Program-made: the position numbers and the translations under genes
Notes under the pieces: generated by a model
What the model was told of the DNA's origin: nothing
Database searches by the model: none
The model's input: only the letters and a program-made list of their open reading frames with translations
Shown: one piece after another, positions 55,943 through 64,000 of the stretch
Position numbering within the stretch: position 1 is the stretch's first letter
How the letters are laid out: every line of letters begins with the position of its first letter
Assembly: GCA_010015805.1 (NCBI GenBank)
Contig: ML978124.1
Location: 930,001 to 994,000 of the forward strand
DNA: 64,000 bases
Source of the DNA: Rhizodiscina lignyota
Taxonomy: Eukaryota > Ascomycota > Dothideomycetes > Aulographales > Rhizodiscinaceae
Reading direction: 5' to 3'

Positions 55943-56934
55943 CCCAAGTTCTTTCCTCCGTCCAAGCATTCACCTTTCCGAAAATTCCGCCCTCCAGGCA
56001 ATGACCATGAGAAAAACAACCATAACCGCCTTGTACAGTACCAATTCTCCCGCCTGCTTCAAATGGTACTACCGATGACAATCCTCAACTTCACGGAGCG
56101 GGACATCATCTTCCAACTAGTTAGCCTGTTCTTGCAGTGGGAGGCCCACGTTAGGACCAGCAACGAGGGCTTACACTGTATGGGCATGACATGATTGTGT
56201 ATCCAGAACGGCTGAGGGAGATCACCAGAATCCTCGATCGTGGAAAAGTGGACGTTTAAGCTCAGGAGGATTAACTTCATCTCGACGATGATGTTCACTG
56301 TCATTTCGATAAACCGTCGAGCCCCTTCTCGGCACACGAATCCGGGACCGGAAGGATCTAGAGGCGGGAGATTACGAGTGTGAGGGACTTTCAAAACTCA
56401 GTTCAGTGAATATCGTCTCTGGGTAAAAGCTTACGCAACAGTCAAAAAGCTTGAATGGAGACATTCTTTTGAGGTTTCGTATTAAGTGATAGAGGTTTAG
56501 TTGAAAGAGGTTTTGGACTATGGCAGAAATATATAGATGCCTCTAGCTAATCAGTACTTCATTTATGAAGTCCCCGGGATCGAGACCGCTCCGCGGCAAC
56601 GAAGGACAACCTACATGTCGAGAAGGAATTCTCCGAAGAAGACACTGATGACACCGATGTCTTAGGATCCCGAATCGCTGGATTTGGCACCGCACACAAC
56701 GCTCGCTTCCTCATTTCATTCGTGGATGAGTTTATGTGGCAAGAAGAGATTCGAATTCAGGAAGTCAATGCTCGAAGGCTCAGCAAGAAGGGTGTGTTCT
56801 TCCCATACCTCACTCGCGAACTTCATTCGAAAGATCTAGCTGGGGCAAATCGAAATAAACGTCGTCGAAACGAAATGACCAGGATCACGAGCTACTCCAT
56901 GTATTGTCTAGGTGGAACAAGGAGCGCCGAGTGA
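55943..56934 (+). pseudogene. Decayed protein-coding gene, unidentified family
   Basis: Two plus-strand frames carry protein-like sequence in series. The first (55943-56194) has strings such as NHNRLVQYQFSRLLQM and TILNFTERDIIFQLVSLFLQ. A shift of frame near 56185 leads to HDMIVYPERLREITRILDRG, and the same frame then continues to 56934 with several stops (TAA near 56257 and 56269, TAG, TGA further on) between protein-like blocks such as LHLDDDVHCHFDKPSSPF. The last block, open from 56569 for 121 codons, includes FVDEFMWQEEIRIQEVNARR and ends at TGA 56932-56934. Most stops could arise from C-to-T changes in CAA or CAG codons, as RIP produces. No family was recognised. It could also be a living multi-exon gene, but no acceptable set of introns removes all stops and the frame shift. 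Confidence 0.45.
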
Positions 56935-57770
56935 TAGAGTAGCCACATCCGCGAAGGAGTTCAAGGCTGCAATCAATGATGGAGCGGGCTTGATGCCGTG
57001 AATTTGATAAATTGAGCAGAGGAATCTCTCACAAAGCAGGCTCAAAGTAGCAATTGCCAGGGAGTGTTCGATGACTGTAGCGCATGATGGCATTTTGTAA
57101 TGATAATTCAAAGTCTCTCCGGCCGTTCAATTCAGCTGAAGAATGGGCGTAAATAAATTGAAGCAGAACTAGACACTCAGGTGCAACGACCAGAAGGATA
57201 GCGGAGAGTAGAGAACATGTCTTATTGGCTGCTTCCATAGCTATTCCTTCGCTGTCCCTCGCGTGTCTGAAGCTTAGTTCTAAGAGAATGCGCTTTACTG
57301 TTCTGCAGCCACTATGCAAGTCTACGAACACAATAAAATAATAAAAAATATTATAATTATAATATTCTCATTTAAATTATTTAACATCAATACTGAAGTA
57401 GTGGATCCCCAGTCCGGCGCAGCTGCGTGATATATGGTGCGGTGAGTTTCGGAAGCTTCTGACCTTCACAATGGGTTGTGAGATGATCACCCTCCGCCTC
57501 ACACGGGTGCCTTGGTCCCTGCTAGGCCCCCAAATTTGGGTTGTTAGGCACCCAGAGTTAGGGTCCCTGGCTTGGGCTTGATCCGTTGAATGTCTTCCCC
57601 TGCACAGGGATTCCATTTTCATGCTCGTCCGACTTCAACATCAGACAAACAGACTGTCAAAATCCCAGAAGGACCTCATCTGACAGTCTTTTTCCACGAT
57701 AGTATCTGTCCTGCTAGATACGTCGATACTGCTCTCTAAACTTCCTATTTCTTTACCACCAGTGTCTACT
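56935..57770. other. Spacer with A/T-rich palindrome, no gene accepted
   Basis: About 840 bp with a strongly A/T-rich stretch at 57328-57385, including a perfect 20-bp palindrome. A 100-codon minus-strand frame at 57029-57331 is not supported by any domain. Confidence 0.4.
57347..57366. repeat. Perfect 20-bp A/T palindrome
   Basis: The 20 bases from 57347 equal their own reverse complement, within an A/T-rich tract. Long A/T palindromes are unusual in this otherwise G/C-balanced window. Confidence 0.8.
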
Positions 57771-58346
57771 ATGACGTCGTCTGACGCTCCATTTCCTCCG
57801 TCTTCAGCATCAGGCACCTTCATAGCTTCAAGCCGCGTCAAAATCAATGCACCTGCATCTCTAGTCTTCGACATACTCACCGATCCCTCCACATGGCCAG
57901 ACTGGAACCTATTTGTCCCCCGCGCTGTCTCACTCCCATCGGAAGAGCCTGCGACCAAGATGAAGCAAGGTGACAAGATTCGCTTCTTGGTTAGTCTTCC
58001 TACGACCGCAGGCCCGAATCCAAAGCGATCGGACACTCGCACTGATGAGCTTGTCGAGTTGATTTCTGTCCCATCTGATGAGGACACGCTGAAGATCTAT
58101 CGGGCGAACTGGAGCATGATTCAGACTGTCACGCTGCCGAGCTTCATGCTCAGATGCCTAAGATGCAATGAAATCGAGGTGCTTGGGGAAGATGAGTGCG
58201 AGTATAGGAGTTGGGAAACGTTTAATGGGCTTGCGGCTTGGGGCTTAAGATTCGCGGCTGCAGGGACATTGGAAAGAGGTTTCAATGAATGGGGAGAAGG
58301 GCTTAAAAAGGCAGTTGAAGATCGCTGGAAGGCTCAGAAGGGCTAA
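57771..58346 (+). CDS. SRPBCC / START-like (polyketide cyclase-type) domain protein
   Basis: A single exon of 191 residues. The N-terminal half shows the SRPBCC start: FIASSRVKINAPASLVFDIL followed by DPSTWPDWNLFVP, the typical helix and first strand ligand-entry region. The C-terminal end shows the fold's long helix (TLERGFNEWGEGLKKAVEDR) packed over the cavity. Proteins of this fold bind or transform hydrophobic ligands; the ligand here is not predictable. The central part (residues 70-110) differs from bacterial members. No signal peptide or membrane segment, so probably cytosolic. The gene lies 200 bp upstream of the eL43 gene on the same strand, and the spacer holds the promoter of the latter. 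Confidence 0.82.
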   Translation: MTSSDAPFPPSSASGTFIASSRVKINAPASLVFDILTDPSTWPDWNLFVPRAVSLPSEEPATKMKQGDKIRFLVSLPTTAGPNPKRSDTRTDELVELISVPSDEDTLKIYRANWSMIQTVTLPSFMLRCLRCNEIEVLGEDECEYRSWETFNGLAAWGLRFAAAGTLERGFNEWGEGLKKAVEDRWKAQKG

Positions 58347-58546
58347 TAGTCTTTTTCCCTATTGGAGTTCAACATGTTTTCAGCGATCACTGGCATCGTA
58401 TATAGTCACGTGGTTGATAGTATATCGAAAGCGAGCGGGCCTCCTTAGCCGAAGTTCTGCCATTGCCAAGCCACGCACACTAAATTCGCCAACTTCAACT
58501 ACAATTCAAGCCCAACCTCACCAAACAAACCTCAAATACCGACACG

Positions 58547-59078
58547 ATGACAAAACGAACCAAGAGTGAGCTCACTTACCAATACACCCTAATGTCAGTT
58601 TCATGGACTAACGAGTAATTCAGAGGTCGGAGTCACCGGTAAATACGGTACCAGGTACGGCGTTGCGAATATTCCCTCCACAACCTTTCGGACCACGATC
58701 CGCGAACAAATCAATCGCAATCAGTCGTTGCATTAAGAGGGATGCGTAACTAACCACAAATAACAGATACGGTGCTTCCCTGCGTAAGCAGGTGAAGAAG
58801 ATGGAAATCACACAGCACGCTCGGTACACCTGCTCCTTCTGCGGCAAGAACACTGTGAAGCGTCATTCGGTCGGCATCTGGACTTGCAGGTCCTGCAAAA
58901 AGACGGTCGCTGGAGGTGCTTGGACAGTATCGTAAGTATTCGGACGCATTTAGATTGATTCAAGAGCATCGGAACTGTTATTTGGAGAACCTCTTGCTCA
59001 CGACTTGCCCTCAGGACACCTGCTGCAGCAGCGACACGGTCAACAATTCGTCGTTTGAGGGAAATTGCGGAGGTTTAG
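58547..59078 (+). CDS. RPL43: 60S ribosomal protein eL43 (L37a)
   Basis: Four exons, 58547-58565 (19 bases), 58624-58654 (31 bases), 58767-58931 and 59015-59078, giving 92 residues, exactly the family's length. The zinc ribbon is Cys39-x2-Cys42-x14-Cys57-x2-Cys60 (CSFCGKN to CRSCKK). The first exons encode the basic N-terminus [20 protein letters not shown], and the last exon encodes the helix [15 protein letters not shown]. eL43 sits in the large ribosomal subunit near the E site. Several small introns at the 5' end are usual for ribosomal-protein genes in filamentous fungi. The exon pattern is missed by long-frame searches, which report only antisense or out-of-frame stretches here. Confidence 0.97.
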
Positions 59079-60126
59079 GGTCATCTCGTGCATGGCTGGA
59101 GCATTCGATTTCGATATTTTCTTTTGCATTTTCCGATCGCCTTCGCCTGGGGACCTCCCGATGCGAGCGACACGTCAACTGTCGGTAGACTCGATGCGAT
59201 TCGGATTCCGACAGCATAAAGCCGTTTCTCGCATGGCTAGATACTCTCAATGAATGATACATGGGTTTCATGACAAGACAAGAGAGTGGAGCGGCCTGAC
59301 TTGGACCGGATCTATCCTCCTCTCACTCGTCCCTCAGCTAGCTCGGGCCACTTTGTCCACTTCTCTGCTTTTGATTCGTGAAATAATATGCCGCACTCTT
59401 TTTGTTCACTCTTATATGCAACGGATTTCTCAAGGCAGCTATCCAAAAGGGAGTACCTGACTTGCGAAATAAATTCGATCCCGCCCACCGCGACATCATA
59501 TGACGTTCTGGGTTCTGACCGAGGTGCTTCGGGGATTCAGCTGTACCTGTGCTTGGTCTGACACACCTCAAAATGTCCATGTGAGTATTATGCGAGGAAG
59601 GTGCCAATAATAGGGGCGGAATCCAGCATCCGTCTGAAGTGCCACAAATACGGACTCCTACAAGACATTTTGATCGATTACTGTAAAGGCTATCTATCAA
59701 GGCATTTATTGGAATCTGTTCAGCTCCTCACTGTGGGTTTCTTTCCTTTTTCAAGCTGACGTCGTTCTGCAGAAGCGGCTCGAAAGAGAAACGGACAGTA
59801 ACTTTCAGAAAAATCATATTGGTGGAGTGAAAGGACGAGCGAATTCCGCACATTACGCGTTAATCAGCAGCCAGCCTCCATTCACTGCTCGCACTATAAT
59901 TTCTGTCGGAATTTCCCTTCGTTTCAAGGCAGAGCATTCGCCGCTGCACAACGCGTGTCACTTTGGGTTTAGCCAAACACGTGACTTCCACATTACGCTA
60001 AATAGCGAGCGGCCAGCATCCCCGCTACTCTTTCCTTCAGCATCGCCTTCACCTCGAGCAACCCGAAACCTATGACTTTACCATTCTCCCTCGCCACCAA
60101 GTTCTTTTCTCTTTCAGAGCCTCCCA
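59079..60126. promoter_or_regulatory. Intergenic region upstream of the RING/PHD gene, no gene seen
   Basis: About 1.05 kb between two plus-strand genes. The first part is the eL43 3' region. A pyrimidine-rich stretch lies directly upstream of the ATG at 60127. No repeat or RNA gene recognised. Confidence 0.4.
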
Positions 60127-62172
60127 ATGGCAGACACTTGTATTGTCTGTCTTGGTGATCTATCTTTGGACGATAATACTGCGAACAACGCTCCTATCGC
60201 CGCTGCCAATCATGTCTCGTCTCGAGTCGCTGGCGATGGCCTTCCTGGCAAAGTCGACGCAGACGCGGGCAGTGCGCTTCAAGCCGAGCTGGTAGCTCAC
60301 CTGTTGCCTTGCGGACATAACTTGCACGATGAATGTCTCAAACCTTGGGTTGAGCGCGCAAACAGCTGCCCTATTTGCAGGGCAAGTTTCAATGAGGTGC
60401 AGCTTAGCGCCTACATTGGAGGTATGTTTACTTGAGCTAATCCACTATGGTCATTTAATGTTTGCTAATAACATGTCGTTTCTACAGGCCCGGTCATCGA
60501 TTCCTACGCCGTTCAAGATAAGCAACAAGAGGCCGAAATCGATACTTCCATGATCGTCGAAGAAGAGCTGTTCGAAGGCCATATTGAACCCTGCATGGTC
60601 TGCCAGGTCTTCGGAGAGGAGTCACAATTGCTGCTTTGTGATGGTTGCAGCCAGTCTTGCCATGTGGCCTGCGCTGGACTGGATGAGATACCTGCTGGAA
60701 TGTGGTTTTGCTATGACTGCATGGGCGATAGTCGAATCCTTCAAGACGCATCACGAAGGACGAGTACACCAAGATCGCGTCGACGACGCGGTAGGCAACA
60801 ACCACGCGATGGTGCTCAGACTCTCGAGTGGACTCGCGTCTGGCGCGAAGTACATCAACGTATCGATTTCGACCTGGAATTTCCCTTCGATGATGACGAG
60901 GATGCGTCTATGCGAGAAATGCAACGTCTCCTCAGCCGAGAGCGTAGGGAACGAAGGGGAGTCGGTTCAGTTTGGGAGAGGCGCCGCGAAACCGCCGAGC
61001 GACAAGGTGCTGGTGCTCGCTTTCGAGCTGCTGCTGCGTCCATACTGGGAGGTACACCCAACCAGCCAACACGTCCTACACGATCAGAGCCCGAGTCTCA
61101 GGAAGAAATCAGGGCCTGGAATGCCTTCGACAAGGAGATGCAGCTGCGTAATGGGGAGCCGTCGCCGACCAATAACCGCAGAAAGCGCACGGCGTCAGGC
61201 TCGCCTCAGGAACCACAGTCAGGAGCGGAGCGGCCACTCAAACGACCCAGAACTCGAAGGGCTCAGGACCTGGCTGGCGCATCATCATCTCATGCTAACG
61301 GCGAATCGTCAACGGCAGCTCGAGGGTCTGATTCCGAAACACTGGCCCCACGTCCACGTCGAGAGGAAGCTGACGCCGCCATTGGCAGACCAAGTTTCCT
61401 ACAGTCCTTGCTCAAGGAAGTCGAGACACAACCCGTTGCTCTGTCCCCCGACGCCAGCTCTCCACCTCAATACTCTGAGGGGCTACCATTTCACCAAGAT
61501 CGTTCAATCTCACCGCGTCCTTCGTCACCAGAGCTATCACCAGCATCATCGTCTGGAAATGCCACCCCTCGCTCGATGACGCCACCGCCTTTGCAGTCCC
61601 CTCGACCTACCTCGCCGGCTCCTCTTACGTCTATCATCTCGCCTATATTTCCGCCTGCACCCGATTTCTCTCCATACTCCCCCCTCGAAGAAGATTCAGT
61701 CGAGCGTGCCCGAGCAAGGCAGCGAAAACCTCCATCCGATCCTTCGAGAAAAGAGAGCTCGCCTGCACCTCGGCAGCGTTCGTCAGATCACTCCCCAACG
61801 CGTCCTGCCCTTTCGTATTCCACCAAGACCGAGATTCAACGCATGGTGCGCGTCGTACTACGCCCACTCTACCAAGACCAGAAGATCAACAAAGATGAGT
61901 ACACAGACATCAACCGGGACGTTAGCAGGATGTTGTACGATAAGGTTGCCGCGCATACAGATGGGTTGGAGAACGAAGATGTTAGGAAGGAGTGGCAGAC
62001 GACGGCGCAGGATGAGGTAGATAAAGCTGTTGCTGCTCTGAAGCTGGAGAATGGCAATATCACGCGTGATGGGAATGAGGAGCACATTGTTGCTGTGAAG
62101 CAGGAAGATGTCAAGGAGGAAGATGTCAAGCAAGAAGATGTGAAGCAAGAAGCTGTCGCCCAGGAAGCATGA
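60127..62172 (+). CDS. RING and PHD finger protein, Asr1/PHRF1 type
   Basis: Two exons, 60127-60421 and 60488-62172, about 659 residues. The N-terminal RING-H2 uses Cys5, Cys8, a long loop, Cys62, His64, His67, Cys70, Cys81 and Cys84 (key string [16 protein letters not shown]). A PHD finger follows at about 134-176 ([10 protein letters not shown] to FCYDCM). The middle is disordered and Ser/Pro/Arg rich. A C-terminal helical block ([20 protein letters not shown] then [15 protein letters not shown]) resembles the C-terminal region of PHRF1. Asr1 in yeast binds the phosphorylated RNA polymerase II CTD and ubiquitinates polymerase II; a similar nuclear ligase role is inferred. The last 20 residues are a 15-bp tandem repeat encoding four psi-K-x-E SUMO consensus motifs. 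Confidence 0.87.
62095..62154 (+). repeat. Four-unit 15-bp coding minisatellite
   Basis: Four consecutive 15-base units, each starting GTGAAG or GTCAAG, encode [15 protein letters not shown] and VKQEA at the C-terminus of the RING/PHD protein. Confidence 0.85.
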
Positions 62173-62928
62173 GCCTGAGGCGAAGTTGAATTGATGATAG
62201 CGAACGTCTGAACGATGGATTCATTACGAGACATGAGTTGTCTACTGGAGGTAGCATTTCCTGCGAATTCGAGCATCTGGGCGGGTCTTTTTCATTTGCA
62301 CACACTGGCTGGTTGGATGAACTGTTTTCTTGTTCGATTTAGCGCGGCGTCTTTCGGGCACTCGGATGTAGATACCCACTGCAGCGTTGGACTGGACAGG
62401 GAGATCATGGCGCCTAATCTAGATAGGCCTCCTACCTCACTGAATGAATGCAAGGAATGAAGCATTTCCCCTTATAGACACTTGTGCAGATTCTTACGTT
62501 ACCGAACGTCACACGGCGGATCAGGTGAACATCCAGATCATGGCTGAGACACCTATTTAGATTCCAAGGTCAATGAGCGCCACATTCTTTCCAAGTTGGC
62601 TTGTGTGCATGAGGACAATGATGCCCTTTGGGTTCGTCGGCTTGACACAGTCGATCTTTGCGAAGGTAATCGTTGGGCGTGAAGATCTGGCCACTAATAA
62701 GCACAACTACGCGGCAAGTAGTGCCATTGCAGGCTCGTGCTGCAATTTTGAACTATAGTATTTTAAGTATTAGTACCTCCGTATGCGATTTAATTAAGCA
62801 TTTTATTTACTACGAGAAGATCGAATAGTGTCATAACTAGAGTATATGCTAAAATACAACGCCTAGTACTAAGCTTCTATCTTCTAAGGACTAGGTACGA
62901 CCGCTCTAGGAAAAGCTGAAGGGCAAGC
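62173..62928. other. Convergent spacer, no gene seen
   Basis: About 755 bp between two converging genes. The part from 62750 to 62900 is A/T rich with many short AT and TTA strings. No gene or clear repeat was seen. Confidence 0.4.
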
Positions 62929-64000
62929 TCAAGGAGTGCACCAACTTAACATCTCCATCTTCTTTTCTAGACGTTCCACCCTATCCAAAAGGGCAGTGAA
63001 ATCTTCTCTGCGTCTCAGCCGCCCATTCAGAAACTTGAGATGAGGATGCAAATGTTTTGTATCTTTTGCTGTCGCTATGACGACCTCGCGAGAAACCTCA
63101 ATCCAATATTGGTCATAGCTAAGGACCATCAAATACAGCACATAGCAAAGCGCGAGGATCCATTCTGCTATGGCTGAGATCGATACTAAGGTATAGCATT
63201 GCGTGCCTTCGAAAGGCGTTTCCTTCGAGCCGATACAGCGGTACGATCCAATAAGAAATAAGAAACCAGTTGCTAAGAGCGGATCAGTAGCTGGAATTTC
63301 GGCATTCGAGCGCTGTTTTCAAGACTTACGAAGGGCTACAAAGCCAATTGTCTTTCTGCACTTTCGGACTAACGCCAGGTGAGGCTCCCTGCATCGACGC
63401 CCCATGCGGTATGACAGCCAGTAGTCTGAAGATTTGGCTAGAGATAAAGTCCAGACGTGGACTGACGTTAGAACTACATGCCGTGTCGGGTACAACTCGA
63501 TAGGTGTACGGCTGACGGCAACAAGAAAGCAGCAGGACACAGTCCCAAAGGCCATCTTGGAGTAACGGAAATAGATGCCGGGCTGAACATTGCGGCCAGC
63601 AATGCCATCCATAACGAACCCGGTAATAACAAATCCTGCGACGAATACCGGAAGCGTTGTGAAGGCAACTTCTTTCGTCGCACCGATCGAAGAAATATAG
63701 GGCCATAGCGCGTACGAGCCGCCGCCACCGATCCGAGGCTGTTTGCCGTCGACGTGGGCACGGGTCAAGTAACAGAGGAGGAAATAGGCGATCATGCTAA
63801 ACCAGATCAGACTGCCTAGAAAGAATGGAGCTGCTCGAAGAAGGTATCGTGTACGAGTAGACGAGATCAAGCCAAGCGATCCGTCGGAACTTGATGTATA
63901 CGTCCGAATTGGATGCTTTTCGGTTTGCGCAGTGGCGGGGCCGTCAACCAATGTTTCATCGCTGGCAGACGGCGTTATTCGACCGTGAAGCACATTGAAG
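62929..64000 (-). CDS. Frag1/DRAM/Sfk1-type membrane protein, 5' end beyond the window
   Basis: Two exons are visible, 63330 up to the right edge and 63272-62929, with the frame still open at the edge, so the N-terminus is missing (at least 337 residues seen). Hydrophobic segments include APFFLGSLIWFSMIAYFLLC, VAFTTLPVFVAGFVITGFVM, AFGTVSCCFLVAVS, TGFLFLIGSY and ILALCYVLYLMVLS. The luminal block YALWPYISSIGA before the second segment is typical of the Frag1/DRAM/Sfk1 family. Members act in plasma-membrane phosphoinositide homeostasis (Sfk1), GPI-anchor remodelling (Frag1/PGAP2) or lysosomal autophagy (DRAM); which applies here cannot be told. The cytosolic C-terminus is basic then ends in a short coiled coil (FTALLDRVERLEKKMEML). 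The intron is phase 1. Confidence 0.78.

Noticed and set aside
57029-57331. 100-codon minus-strand frame with a hydrophobic stretch
   Set aside because: No promoter or splice evidence and no family match; near the decayed gene, so possibly relic sequence.
57641-58087. 148-codon minus-strand frame opposite the SRPBCC gene
   Set aside because: Antisense shadow of a better supported coding frame.

Overview
The window is nuclear DNA of a filamentous ascomycete fungus (Pezizomycotina; the style fits Dothideomycetes, but the sequence alone does not prove the class). The evidence is short GT-AG introns (mostly about 45-90 bp), many single-exon or few-exon genes on both strands, fungal hallmark genes (palA/RIM20, RHO1, CEX1, CCZ1-type, GPI10, a CtsD-like aspartic protease) and diverged repeats with RIP-like transitions in some spacers. 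No tRNA, rRNA, CRISPR array, intact transposon or secondary-metabolite cluster was seen. Exon boundaries were read by eye from splice sites, frame and family conservation.

Layout. 0.4-5.6 kb: a CHY/RING ubiquitin ligase (+) converging on a CEX1/SCYL pseudokinase (-). 6.2-14.9 kb: a 1.7-kresidue PHD plus fork-head-like nuclear protein (+) converging on palA (-). 15.2-24.3 kb: an AIM19-like membrane protein (+), a CCZ1 homologue (-) and a large CaMKK/Ssp1-type kinase (-). 26.8-31.7 kb: GPI10 (+), a spacer with degenerate repeats and a DUF3984-like protein (-). 32.8-44.9 kb: a dense housekeeping block with a SIW14-type phosphatase, mevalonate decarboxylase, cytochrome c heme lyase, a small acidic protein, PEX19, UBC9, PAB2 and a voltage-gated proton channel. 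45-52 kb: diverged duplications, two lineage-type hypothetical genes (one apparently mitochondrial) and a GPI-anchored aspartic protease. 53.6-64 kb: RHO1 (its CaaX box lies on a separate tiny last exon), a gene-poor stretch with a decayed gene, an SRPBCC protein, ribosomal protein eL43, a RING/PHD protein like Asr1, and a 5'-truncated Frag1/DRAM/Sfk1 membrane protein at the edge.

The genes are functionally mixed, as expected for a conserved fungal chromosome arm, not a cluster. Three loose themes recur: ubiquitin/SUMO (RCHY1-like, UBC9, the Asr1-like protein with four tandem SUMO consensus motifs), endomembrane traffic (CEX1, palA, CCZ1, PEX19) and cell surface (GPI10, RHO1, GPI protease). 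The observations most worth follow-up are the fungal Hv1 channel with an altered S4, the PHD/fork-head giant, the hidden RHO1 prenylation exon, the decayed gene near 56 kb and the dispersed repeat shared by the 38 and 45 kb spacers.
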